A DNA stretch of 64,000 nt, from NCBI GenBank assembly GCA_010015745.1, contig ML978208.1, positions 62,001 to 126,000 of the forward strand, in the 5' to 3' direction. Positions 20,863-32,720 of this stretch are shown here, piece after piece (the stretch's first letter is position 1; the number at the start of each line of letters is the position of its first letter). Below the pieces are notes generated by a model. That model had not been told where the DNA came from. It did no database searches and saw only the letters and a list, made by a program, of their open reading frames with translations. The position numbers and the translations under genes are program-made. This DNA is from Setomelanomma holmii (lineage: Eukaryota; Ascomycota; Dothideomycetes; Pleosporales; Phaeosphaeriaceae).

Positions 20863-23800
20863 TCAGCCACCAATCTGGCTTGCGAAAGCGGTAGAAACAC
20901 TGCGCGCATCATCGTCATCGAAACCACCAAGACCACCACGTAGACCTCGGCCTGCGCCAAAGCCGGTGCCTACTGCCGTACCCTGGCGTGTAGACTCTAC
21001 GAATCGATTGAGACGATCAGACTGGCTGAGAGAGGTGGGCTTGTTGTAGTCGTTCAAGCTGAGTCCGGAAAGACTAATGCCTCCAGGGGCCTCGCTGCGC
21101 GAATCTGTCAGCTCGCTTGCAGCAACAGACTCGCCAGCAACGCTCGCCGGCGCGCCGTTCTTGCCCTTGGCGCCCGAGTTTGGACGACCAGGAAGAGGCC
21201 ATGACTCCTGGAAGCTTGAGAACATGGGAGGATAGTTGGACGGTACACCAACACCACCAAGGGCGGAAGAGTGAACCGATGACACATCATCAGGTATGTA
21301 GCCAACGATAGAGCCATTGTCATTGTACTCTTGACGTGAGGGCTTGCTGCCATTCCAGTTGCCTTGACGACCAGATGTCATGGCGTTGGCGTGCTGGTAG
21401 GCCATCTGGTAACGCTGAGGTCCACGATAAGTCTGCTTGGGACGGCTGAACTGAAGAAGTGAGACCTGGAGGTTGGTCAAGGGTCCTTCCACCAGACAGT
21501 TGCGCTCCTTGAAGTGGAGGAGAAGATAGTGCCACAACGGGTGCTTCGACAGCACCTTTGGATTACCCAAGATGACCAGACCATACTTGGCTCGCGTAAG
21601 AGCAACGTTGAGACGACGAGGGTCACTCAGGAAACCGATGCCTTGATGGTCGTTCGAGCGGACACAGGACAGGATAATGAAATCTTTCTCACGACCCTGG
21701 AAAGCGTCAACCGACGCGACTTCAACATCCTTGTAGTTCTCCTTCTTGAAGCTACCAGTTGCCTGCATGGAGCTCACGACATAACTGCGCTGACCTTCGT
21801 ATGGTGTGATGATACCAATATCGCTGGGCTGGACGCCGGCTTTGAAGAATCGAGTGACAATCTTCTCGACATTCTGAGCCTCGGTACGATTGAGGTACGA
21901 CGTTCCAGAAGCTGAGATCTCCTCGGCACCAAGGTTGGACCAGAACATCATGGGGCTATCAGCGACGGGCCATGGGAAGTCAACGTCGCGGCGGATGCGC
22001 TCTTGCATCGTGACACCGTTCTGGAGAGACCCTTCATAGAACATGTTCGAGGGAAATTCGGAGAGGCACGGATGCATACGATACTGCACCTGGAGTCGGA
22101 TTGGCGAACAGCCAAGGATGACGAGGCGCTCGAAGAGGGACTGGTTGAGTCCAGCGGTAGCTGCCTTCTTGTTCATGATGACAGGTCCGAGCTGCTGATG
22201 ATCACCGACAAGAACAACCTGCTTGCATCCAAGGACCAAGGGAATCATGCACTCTGGCTCGGCGGACTGTGTGGACTCATCGATAAGGACAGTGCGGAAC
22301 TTCATTTTGGAGAGACGTGGATCACCAGCACCAACGCAAGTGCAGCAAATGACGTCTGCTGCGTTCAGAATTTCACGCTCAGCCGCGCGGGTCAGCTGCT
22401 TGAACTTCTTCTCATCCTGGCTTGATAATTCACCAACATCGCTCTTGAGCTGATTCAGCTTGTTGAGCTCGACGTTGGTGTCATTCATGCGAACTTGCTC
22501 ATGGAGGGACAGGAAACCAACAGGTGACTCTACATCTTCCCTTGATTTGGCCGTGACACGGACCGTTTTCAGCCCGGTAAGATGAATACGTTCGCACAGC
22601 TGGTCGACTGCAACGTTAGATGGCGCGCACACGAGGACCTGGCTTCCGCTGATCTTGCAGAGATGGTAGATGATTGTGGCTGAAGTGACTGTCTTTCCAG
22701 TACCGGGAGGTCCCTGGATCAAGCTGAGTGGCTTCTGAAGAACACTTTTGACCGCATTGATCTGACTGCCATTCAACTCGGGAAGGCCTGGAACGCTGAA
22801 CTTCCGCGGGATCTGGATTTTCATGGGTGCTGATGCGACCTCATGGCCAAGTAGACGATGGAAGATATAGCCAGACACACTCATCTCATCGATGGCAAAA
22901 GTCTTCATGGCGTGCTGCATGCGATCAAAGGAGGTAGCTTTCCAAACGTAGTCGGCGCTGAAGTTATGGGTGCATTCCGTGGGCACAGACTTGTGGTCAC
23001 CCTTAGTGCGCAACTCGATCGTGACCTCGTCGGACTGATTGTTGGGGATCTTGATAACATAGCCAACGCTTTCCCAGTGTGGACGGAGCTCTCCAGTATA
23101 GCGCAGTCGCATCTCGTCGCCTACAGCGAGCTTGACGTCTCCCAGCTCAAGCTTAGGGAGGATGAAGCTTGCAGTGTGTTTATTGTTCAAGGCCATATCC
23201 CAGCGCACTACAAGGTTATCCTGAGACTGCGACTCCTTCAACTTGCGATCGTAGTCGGCCTCGATCTTGACGAGGGGCCCAAAAACGTTCTGGTACTGGA
23301 AAGCGTCATCGTAGCGCAGCAGGACTTTGGCAATGACCTCCTCTTGACCAGCGCCTTTCTCGAGATCGGCAATCGTGGCGTTCGCATTGTCCTTCCACAG
23401 CTCTTCCAGCTTCGCGATGGTCTGAGGGCTGAGGTGGCGAGCACGGAGCTGCTCCTGGTCGGTAGGCGCAGGCACAAGCCAAGGGAGGAAGGAGCGATCC
23501 TCAATCAGAGGCTGCCAGCGGGACGTGTCCCAATTCATATCCTTTTGCGAGGGCATCGATGCGCATGGCTGGCGACAAAGGAGCACTACCACGGTGTCCG
23601 ACTTGGCAGGGATGAAACCGAGGAGGAAGACGTTCTTGGTGCCGCAGTTGTAGCATTCGAGCGTGGTGTCGCCGAGGGAGGAGGCTGGGTGCAGCTGGAC
23701 TTCCTTGTGGCGGGCGCGGACAAGGTGATTGATAATGTGCGACGAGGACGAGTTACCGCGGGCGCTGCAGAACCACTTGCTGCACGCGAGACACTTGACG

Positions 23801-24144
23801 ACGCTGCCGGCGTTGTGGATGCCGCAATATGCGCAGGCGTGTGCTGGGAGTTCGACCCTGTGATTACTTAGAAAATAACTGTCAATAATTCCTGCTCTCC
23901 CTTACTCTTCCTCTGCCCGCATAGCAGGCTTCCCGTTGGGTCCGCCAACGGGCATGCTTGCCATGCTCTCCATGTCATCGTCGTCGTAGATGTCCGTCTC
24001 GTCGTCCTCTTCACCGATCCGGCGTCTCCGAGCGCCCGTCAACCCATGGTCGAGGATGCTCTCGTCGTCGCCAGCTCCTGCGTTGATGGTGGCGGCAGAG
24101 TCGGACACCAAGTGGTTGCCCATATGGGTGAACGCGCCCTCCAT
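20863..24144 (-). CDS. nam7: ATP-dependent RNA helicase Upf1/Nam7, 1077 aa
   Basis: Two exons: 24144-23906 and 23857-20863. The 48-nt intron joins ...MRAEE to EVELPAHACAYCG. The N-terminus is acidic. The Cys/His-rich CH domain follows (HACAYCGIHNAGSVVKCLACSKWFC, then CYNCGTKN); in this family it contacts Upf2 and the ribosome. The superfamily-1 helicase core has Walker A GPPGTGKT near residue 464, a DES-type motif II (DESTQSAEPE), QYRMHP, and VASVDAFQGREKDFIILSCVR. The C-terminus is Ser/Gln-rich and ends FASQIGG. Upf1 drives nonsense-mediated decay by remodelling mRNPs at premature stops. Length matches filamentous-fungal orthologues and no lesion was seen. Confidence 0.98.
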
Positions 24145-27100
24145 TTTGGTTGTGGTTCGCGCTTGGTAGCACGTAATTATTCGGATTTGGTTGGCGCGTT
24201 GGACTTCTGGCTGCTCTCGGCAGCAGAAGGAGGGGTTGAAGGTACACGCAATTGGCTGCTTACACCATGTCTTGTTGCTTGTGTTGTCGCGCGGGGTGTT
24301 TGTGAGGGCGGAAGAGTGTGGCGGAAGAAATGTCAGAGGCGGCGGTTGCTGCCCAGTGCGTCGGAGACGGAGATCAGCCTTGGCGCAGGGTCCACACTAC
24401 TCTCAGTTGAGCAAAGTCCCTACTCACCCTCACTTCACACTTCCTCACTTCACCTCGTCTCTTGGGCTGTTCGTCGATGGAGCTCAACTGAAATGTCAGG
24501 TTTTAGGTAGAAGAGTTTTAACGACACGGCAACACAGTGGTGTAGGTGGTAGACTAGCTACTGCACGTCACAGGCGCTACCGCAGCCTCCCTAGGTTTGT
24601 GCTACCTTGCAGACAGAGCCGCATGTGGATCTTTCACGACTTCAACGCCACAGCTGGACGGCGTCAGACTCCACTTGAATAGCCTCCAGGTGTAGATGAA
24701 TTCGTTCATCTTTCGGTGTAATGGCCATATCCAAGACCGGGCGCACAGGCTGCGCTGCAGATGCTTGAGCTCAGTAAGAGTCACGTGTTCGCACACTGGA
24801 TGCCCAGGTGGCACTCTGTTGATACAACAGTCGCAAGCGGAATCTGGAAACATAACAAATCAGGCTCTAGACGTCGACAACAGCTTCGGCTTTCGTACTG
24901 GAACACCTCCAATATACTAATCGCTGACAGTATTGACAATAGCTATTCGATCGTGTTAAGCCATGACCACTTCCGGTCATTTGCGACGTCTCTGGTGCTC
25001 AAGATGCAGTCCATCTCGGATCTCAGCGACGAGTCGCACTTCGGTGCACCCAAGTTCGATTTGTGGCAAAGCTCGAGTCTTCAGCCACGCACTGCTACAC
25101 GCAACCCCGCGCTAGCATCATGAGGCGACAACGATGTACCAGTACTTTGGAGGACCTCGAGCTCGTAAGATGTAGACCGGGCTTGAGACCTGCAGTGCGA
25201 TGCACTATGTACGGCGATATCGACGGAGCGGTTCCGACCAACCCCAATATCCTGTTGGCCGTCCTCCGATCGCATGGGCATACCTCGGACTTCCAAACTG
25301 GACGGTCTCCGAGAACAAGGACAAAACGTGTCGCGCGGGAATGGCCGGCTGATTTGTTGTAGCTCGTGTATGGTTTGCGGGGTACAGGGCATGGATCTGG
25401 AGTAGACTGCCATGCGGGTTATCCTCGATAGCACATGGACTACATACGTTAGAACAACGCCGAGCCTTGCAAATCTCCGTCCTTCCCTTCTTGGGCGAAT
25501 CGACCCCATAAACACAGCCGAACTATCCGACAGAAAATTCAGCTGGTTTGACTGGTGCTCTATCAGGCTTCCTGTTCCTATCAGTCCCGTTCGATTTCCC
25601 CCAAGGCATGATTATGTTGTGTAACCGAAGAGAAGATAATGCGTAGGTCGAAGCTGTTGGCGCACATGACGTTCATGCAGCCGAGTCTTGTCGCCATCGT
25701 CGGGTGAATTTCGTCGCCACGTCTTAACGAGCTTTCAGCGTTCTTGTTTACAGTCATCCGATATTCTCGAATCAAGGCCTGCCGACTTGGACAGGCAGTG
25801 CATATCGACCTTGCAGCAATGCACTTCATGCGATGCCAACAACTCAGTAATCGAAATGCAGGAATCGCTTCATGGGTCTTGGAAGTACTCACACCATGCT
25901 CAATCAACCGTTCGCATATATGCACGATAGCAATGATCCACCTTTGCCAACGCATTTTGATCATATACCATTGTTCGACTTACGTACGACGAATAGTCTA
26001 GGCATATTGCTTGAGCATGTGGACAAGGTATGACAAGCGGCAGTTGCGGCATTAATCAGTAACGAGACTATCTTCACACACGGAGGCATGCATTCTGTCG
26101 AAGTTCTCCGCACCGGCTACATGGCATAAGCAGGTTCTGCTATCATTACTTGCACCAGCTTACAGTGAACATCCTGGACCGATTTGGAGCTGAATCCAAT
26201 GCATCCCACGCTGCACAGAGTCACGGCGCATAATGGTCTGAAGTTCCTCGCATTGAGTTCTGCACATCATGCAGACCGATCGTCTGGGCCCAGCTGTGAA
26301 CTCACCTTGTCAGCCTTCAACGACGACATTCGAAAGATGACGAACAAATAGCCGGCGATTGTCTAATGCACGTCGTAGCCTGTCGCCTTGGTTCAGCAAA
26401 TCAGCACGGGTTGTCGGCACTCTGCTTCCGCTGAATGACCGAGTCAGACCAGGGCGTATACAACTGGCGATGCATTGAGACTGTTCGGGATAATTTGTTG
26501 TAATGTTGACCGGAGGTTGGCAAGCTTGTGCGACCGAGCCATGAGGCGACGATTCCGAATGAGAACGAGGCAGCCTGCACAGGCGATCGTCATACGTCCA
26601 GGCTGTCTCGCAGTGCATGGCGAGCGATGTCATTGAAACGGTCTGATGTTGATCCTATATCTTCGCTTCGCAGACTATATTTTCCTCAACAACCCACTAA
26701 CGCCCTGCGCCCTTTACAGAGCACACCGTACCTGAGTCGGATCGTGCACAGTGCATACGGGAAAAGCTCAGGCTGACTGAGATCGGGGGATGCCTCCACG
26801 TTTGGAGCGTGCGCAGTTTACCGCACAATCATCGCTTACATGCGCAGAAGGCAGAGAACCTTCGCCATGTCTCACCCTACAGCGTACATCGCGCTTAATC
26901 CTTCCGCAGGGATTATTGTCTAAACTCATCCATTCTGCAACCTATTTTCTTGCCCACTAAACCAAATTCATCTCCACATGCATGCCTATCTCACCACGGC
27001 ACCGCATCAACCTCACCGATCGCTGTACGTGATACGATCTGATCTCATTCAAATTCTGGACCCTTATACCCGAACCTTCGTACCATCAGCCTCCACAACA

Positions 27101-29399
27101 CCGCTCAAACCTTCGATCCTACAACACCAGCTGCGCCGTAATTGTGCACACATCTGCCAAGAAGCAATCGGCCCGCAAGACATATGTCGTGCATGCCAAC
27201 ACATGCCCTCCCGCCTTCTTTGAGCCCGGTCAAACCATCCGGCCAAGCGCATTGATGAAACATGCACTCACCGGTGCCTGCCGTGCCAATATCCCCCGCA
27301 TTCACATCTCGCGAGCGAGTCCTCATTCGCAGAGGACGTGCATACAACACTGTGAGATATGCATGCCATATCGTGTCCGCGATTCAGCGCCGCGGCGTGC
27401 CTCGATCAAGAATTAGACTTTCATGTACGCAAGCCCGCGTGAACGTGCTCGTGCCCGTGTGCATGCAAACTGGGAATGTTGCTGTACGACATGCGCAAGT
27501 GTGGTGCAGCGCCATGACTCGACGGCGCTTGCTTACTGGCACTTTGACCCAACTGCTCCGTATCAAACCACCACCACACCCAGCGATTCCCCACAGCAAG
27601 CGAAGCGTGCGTCGCACAAAACTAGCGCCGCCTCACTGTCGCACAAACCGCACAGCCGCATTAACCGCAGGAAAATACTATGCGAACTATCGATTCCCTG
27701 ATCCCACCAATCCGCGATGCCGTGCCCAGGGCGCAGTGAAAGTGAGGCAAACACAGCCGCTTTCAGCATTTGTGCAAGCAGTGTGGTTTTTCCCGCACAC
27801 CGGCCAGTGGCGCTGCCAAGTTGGGGAAGCGACACCCACCCGTTCCCCGCCCGTTGCGATGCGTGCCGTCTCGTTACCGACAAAAAGCTGTGTCGATCCA
27901 CCATTGCACTTTTGTACCCACACAGCCTTGTTCGCTCTACAGTGTGCGCACTCCAAGCACTCCAAAGTGCTCAAAATATGACATCATGCATACACGTCGC
28001 AGCCAACATGGTCTGATTTCATATTCACCCTCTCTCCGTTCAGCCGTGCGCGTGCATAAACTTCACCTGCCAAGTGCACCCATTGACGTGGCTAGTGCCC
28101 GTCCTTTCCGCACCTCCCACACATTTAGCGCTTGAATGAATGCGCCCGAGGGTGTGGTCGGATTCGCGTTTCTGTGCCCAGAAGGAGGAAATGAACATCG
28201 AGAGCTGCAGCGCTCGGCAGGTTAACCGCAAGCGGAGGGGTGTTCCCGCTCTATACAGATGCAGTTGGATTGGGTTGTTGAAGGCGGCATTGCTGGACGG
28301 CATTACTTACAGGTGATGTGCAGGAAAGATGCGCAGGAAAGATGCGCAGAAAAGAATTTGAATCATTCAGCTCTGCTTTGATGCAGCTGATGCGAAATTG
28401 TGGTATCATTTCTATGCTAACACGGTTGTCGTGTTTGGTATCATTCCATGTGCCCTGTCCTTCTTCCCCAGAGAAGCTGTCTCCTTGCCCAGAGATCCAG
28501 TCTTGTGTTGTGAAAATCTTCCCTCTGCGGAAACTGGATGGAAGGGTGACATCGTATTGATGCACGCCTCCCGTCCAATCGCCCGGCCCAAAGATGTCCT
28601 GCATGCGCATGCCGAAGCGAAATGAAAGCAAGTAACCGTCCCGTAGAGAGGCAAGTAAAGATTAACAGATAGCCACCCAGCCCGGGAAAACAGTGATGAA
28701 ACCGCACTTGCAGCTTGGGTCATTATCGTTGTGACGAATGAGAAGGGTAATGTACAAAGGAAAAAGAAAGTAAGGAAAGACGCATGTAACCGGAGCAGCG
28801 AAGCCCGCTGGAGAATGAAGCAAGTCTAGGATATCGCTCAAACAAATGTGGTGAAAAAATGCCCAAAGGGGTGTCGGTGCGCGCCGGCTACCATTGCCCG
28901 TCCCTTGACATCCCACTGTTGCGCCGGTGACCCTGGTTGAACACCAATAGGTCGAACAGTTGACGAAATGGGTATGATCAGAAATGAAATACAAATTGTA
29001 CAGTGATCGTGATCCCGTCGGATGTGATCAAGAAAAAGCTTTTCGGGGCGAGACCATTTGCCGAGGCAACGTGCAGCTTGAGTATGTACATCCGCGGGTG
29101 GGCTGAGGATTATTCCAAGTGCCGTGCGGTGTTGTGCGGTTGCGTAAATGCGTTGTGGCTTCGCTATCGTTATCCCGCCTCGGTTTTAAGGCCGGAGTGA
29201 AGACCCGCAGCCTCTTTCGTGGCGCAATCTTTCGGGTAAGCCACAACATCCCGTCTCAAGGTCAGAACGCCTTAGCAACCAGATGGTGATTCAAAAAAAA
29301 AAAAGGACGGTATAGAGAACAATCGCAGCTGACGTGGTAGAGTGACGCGTGGCGCACTCGTCATCAGCTGCGGGTGTTAGGGTATATGGGCAAGTGCGG
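24145..29399. other. Gene-free stretch, 5.25 kb
   Basis: Between the start of Upf1 and the 3' end of phospholipase C. Many short frames exist on both strands (for example 27262-27981 + and 28251-28631 -), but none shows domain motifs, splice-linked exons or plausible starts. A run of twelve A residues lies near 29.29 kb. No tRNA, repeat family or transposon gene was recognised. It may contain a non-coding transcript or a relic too old to read. Confidence 0.45.
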
Positions 29400-32300
29400 T
29401 CATCTTTCTAGCGTGGAGGAGCGACTGATGAAATCTAGATCCGCCTCGCGCGACTCGTTGCCAGTATAATCATCCGTGCGCTTTTTGCGCTCACGGCTCA
29501 TGAAGCGCTGGATGAATCCGCGCTTGTTGTTGATTGGCTCCTGAAGAGGGCTTGCAGGCTCGAAGGACGACCTACGGGAGCTACTGCGCAGAAGGGGATG
29601 CTCAGGTGCGTCCACGACGTCCTGCTTCTTGATCTGACAGAACAGGGTAGAGAACAAGTACTGTTCACCGTTGACGTCGAACAGGGGCAAGTGTCGGAAG
29701 CCTTGCTGGATGCTATTAAGCTTGGCTGTGAAGGTGGCTAATGGGGTCCTGTCCGTGGTGCGAGCATCGACCGAGTTCCATACGGTCCATCGTACGAAGA
29801 CCAGACTTGGGAACCTGGTGGTGACTTTCATCTCGATGTCATTGCCGAAGTCGGGATTGTAGCCGTTTCCTTCAACGATTTTGGTGCGCTTGCGCAACGG
29901 GTTGCCAATTCCAGAGTGTCCATTTGGTGCAGATGCGTCCTGGCCGCCAGTGCCGGTGGCATTGGCACCCATGTCTTCCGCACAGTACATCTCAAACTCA
30001 ACGTAAGGATTGACCTGGGCGTCCTGCGCCAGATTGCGCGGACGAGGTAACTGTTGAGCAGAAATAATCTTGACACTAAAGTTGACTTCTTTCTTTGGAG
30101 CTTTCCGTGGACCAAGAACTGGGATCTGTGATACTCGGCGCAAGGCTGTGGGCTTCAACACATATCCCGTGCGATCGTCGCCACCGGAGAACATGGCTTG
30201 GTTGAGCTGTTGGCCCAAGTCGTATGTCTGCCAGTTTAGTGCCACCATCTGTACACCCCGTCGCCAGAACTTCAATGGGTCGAAGTTGGTAGAGGTGATA
30301 CGGTAAGCAGAGGGATAGACGCGCATGAGGCAGCGCATGTTGTGTTCTTCCAGCAGATGCTTGTCGCGCGAGCCTGGTCGGGTCATTTTCTCGAACTTGC
30401 GTTCGTCGAGAGAAAAGACATGGTTGAATGTGTTCGCGTCAATACAGCTGAAGTCACTGAACTTGACACCACGGGTGTAGACGCCGAGGTCGCCGAGGGT
30501 CTTGATGATCTTACTCGTCTTTTGTTTCTTCGGTTTCTTTGGATCCTCTGCTGCGGTCACTTGCGGACTATCACTATCTTCCGCCGAGCTGACGAGTGCG
30601 GATGGTGGGTTGGTGATGTTCGTTGAGGTTGTCGAGGTGCGAGGTGAAGTCCAGAATGTGGTGTTGCGCTCCGGTGGGCTCATGGAAGGCGGGCTTGATA
30701 GCAGAGGAGAGTTCGGAATGGCGTTGTCGTTGAGCAATATCGGTCGTGAGAAGGGCGAACTGAAGCTGCGCTGTCGTCGACTGGACAATTCGTTGGTAAG
30801 CGCTCTAGTGTCAAACTCTTCTGAAGCTGGTGCCTTGACCTTGATCAGAATTCGACCCTTTAGCTCTTCTGGCGTCGGCAGTGCATGGGATTCGAAATCA
30901 AGTGGTTGGCGAACGAGCTTGTCCTGAAATTCGCCAATCATGATTTGAGCCATGGCGGCCTGCTGTGGGCCGGAGCAGTGCACTTCGAGAGAAAGGATAA
31001 GGGGATACGGTGACTCCGTAAAAGCGAATTTGTTGATGACCTTGATCGTGTCGTGGAATGATATTGCTTTGGTTAGAGTTCGACCATGCATAACGACTGG
31101 CAAGCTGTCGCTACCATCCCAGCAGTCGATCTCCAGACAGCGACAACCTTTCTGCAGGGCGCTGATATACGCCTCGGTGCTCGATTCGCCAGCGACCTGG
31201 CGACCAAGCAGATAGGTGTTGTGTGAGCTGGAGATGAAGTACTCGTTCAATGGCCTGTTCAGCTCAAGCTCAGTCCCGAGCGGCTTCAGGACGGAGTTGG
31301 CACTCGACGTCAGGTACGTCTGGAAGGCCGAGAAGTTCATGGTCGTGGGAAGAGGAGTCTCGCCTACTTCGGTCAGTGTGGCTTTTGGTTTTGTGACACG
31401 TGCCAGTTTTTCGAAAGTGCCAGTCCAGTGGGCGAGATCGGCGTCAACATTGACGCCCTGCTCTTGTCGCAAGAATGCAAAGAATGTCGCCTGGTCCATC
31501 TCCTTTGAGCCAGAGGTGAGAGTCTCGAAGATTGGCTTGACATCTTTACGCTCTTTCAGGCGCCTGACGAAGTTGAGAAATTGTGACTGATTAAGTCGAC
31601 CGGATTGATCTGCATCGGCTTTCGAGAAGTAGGCACGTAGAGTGTTCTCCGTGCAGTTGATATGCAGGCTTCGGCACAAGTCCATGATGCGGGGAAAGTC
31701 AAGTGACTCGTCGCCATTACAGCCTTTCTTGGTCGCCTTCTGCCAGACAAGCTTTGCGCTCCTGTCAGCATGGCCAAGCAAACCAGCCATCACGTCGATG
31801 CGGTTGCGGGATACGGACTCGAGGGTTTTGGTCCACATGTTAAAAACACTTGCGTCGGGTGCGATCAGGTGCATCGTCTTTATCCGACCTTTTGATCGTG
31901 TGGTGTCTGTGTAAACGATGGTGAACCAGTACAGGGCGTAGTTTTCTGAATAGTCGAGCTCTTCGCGGTAGTGCTTGGCCTCGTCGCCCGAGCGGATCTC
32001 TTTCACATCATCGATGTAGAAGGCTTTTGAAGGCCGTGAAGGATCCCAAAAAACCTTGGCTGACTCTAGGTCGAGGCGCAAATTAATTTCTTTCTTCTCC
32101 TTCTTGCTGATCTTCTTGAGCAGGGTGCCTTGCTCAATACGTGAGGGGAGAATGGGAGCCACAGCTCGAGCATAGGTGATTGAGCTAGCGCTAGAGGTAA
32201 CATTGGAGATACCAAGACCGTTGACTGGTGCATCGCCGTAGTAGTCGTCTATTGCGTCTTCTTCTTCAACATTGTCGAAATCGGAAATGCCAGCATCGCC

Positions 32301-32720
32301 GTCTGCGGTAGTCCTGCTGTCGCTGCGCCTGCGCATGATGACGGGTCCCGAGCTCTTGTCACGGTATGCAGACGAGTTTCCCCGGCGCAGTCTGCTTGGG
32401 ATGCCTTGTGCGCCTCGGCTGACTCTGCGAATCAGCCCTGGTCCTTTGGACAGGGCCTCCGCCATGGCAGACGGTGACGACGTAAGTGGGGACATGAGCG
32501 ATTCGGGAAGCGTGTAAGTCGGGATATTTGGTAGTGATGAGGGCGACATGGGGGCCATCCCGCCCTCGGGCGTCGACTGTAGAGAGCCATTAAGGTAGGA
32601 AGGTGTTGAGGCTGGGCTCCCGCGGGAACTGGGAATGTTTATGGCGGCCGTCATGCGAGCAAGACTTGGCTGAGGTGAGGGCATGCGCGGCCTGGGATGT
32701 GTATCGTGGAGCAGCGACAT
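29400..32720 (-). CDS. plc1: Phosphoinositide-specific phospholipase C, 1106 aa
   Basis: Single 1106-residue exon. A Ser/Pro-rich N-terminus of about 180 residues precedes a PH-like region (about 190-330) and EF-hand-like helices (about 340-450, including KADADQSGRLNQSQF). The catalytic X box follows, with ISSSHNTYLLG (His near 498) and VVMHGRTL (His near 545) as the two active-site histidines. After a Ser-rich linker come the Y box (KFSDFSCIDANTFNHVFSLDE; NWQTYDLGQQLNQAMF) and a C2 domain (FSVKIISAQQLPRPR). The architecture is delta-type PLC. It hydrolyses PI(4,5)P2 to diacylglycerol and IP3 with calcium dependence and acts at membranes in calcium signalling. The C-terminal tail is basic and Ser-rich. 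Confidence 0.97.
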   Translation of the reverse strand: MSLLHDTHPRPRMPSPQPSLARMTAAINIPSSRGSPASTPSYLNGSLQSTPEGGMAPMSPSSLPNIPTYTLPESLMSPLTSSPSAMAEALSKGPGLIRRVSRGAQGIPSRLRRGNSSAYRDKSSGPVIMRRRSDSRTTADGDAGISDFDNVEEEDAIDDYYGDAPVNGLGISNVTSSASSITYARAVAPILPSRIEQGTLLKKISKKEKKEINLRLDLESAKVFWDPSRPSKAFYIDDVKEIRSGDEAKHYREELDYSENYALYWFTIVYTDTTRSKGRIKTMHLIAPDASVFNMWTKTLESVSRNRIDVMAGLLGHADRSAKLVWQKATKKGCNGDESLDFPRIMDLCRSLHINCTENTLRAYFSKADADQSGRLNQSQFLNFVRRLKERKDVKPIFETLTSGSKEMDQATFFAFLRQEQGVNVDADLAHWTGTFEKLARVTKPKATLTEVGETPLPTTMNFSAFQTYLTSSANSVLKPLGTELELNRPLNEYFISSSHNTYLLGRQVAGESSTEAYISALQKGCRCLEIDCWDGSDSLPVVMHGRTLTKAISFHDTIKVINKFAFTESPYPLILSLEVHCSGPQQAAMAQIMIGEFQDKLVRQPLDFESHALPTPEELKGRILIKVKAPASEEFDTRALTNELSSRRQRSFSSPFSRPILLNDNAIPNSPLLSSPPSMSPPERNTTFWTSPRTSTTSTNITNPPSALVSSAEDSDSPQVTAAEDPKKPKKQKTSKIIKTLGDLGVYTRGVKFSDFSCIDANTFNHVFSLDERKFEKMTRPGSRDKHLLEEHNMRCLMRVYPSAYRITSTNFDPLKFWRRGVQMVALNWQTYDLGQQLNQAMFSGGDDRTGYVLKPTALRRVSQIPVLGPRKAPKKEVNFSVKIISAQQLPRPRNLAQDAQVNPYVEFEMYCAEDMGANATGTGGQDASAPNGHSGIGNPLRKRTKIVEGNGYNPDFGNDIEMKVTTRFPSLVFVRWTVWNSVDARTTDRTPLATFTAKLNSIQQGFRHLPLFDVNGEQYLFSTLFCQIKKQDVVDAPEHPLLRSSSRRSSFEPASPLQEPINNKRGFIQRFMSRERKKRTDDYTGNESREADLDFISRSSTLER

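Noticed and set aside
27262..27981. 239-codon plus-strand frame in the gene-free stretch
   Set aside because: Composition is irregular, rich in Arg, Cys and His, with no domain motif, no splice partner and overlapping frames of similar length on both strands.
28251..28631. 126-codon minus-strand frame (FGPGDWTGGVHQYDV...)
   Set aside because: Looks somewhat protein-like but has no ATG at the frame start, no linked exon and no family I can name.
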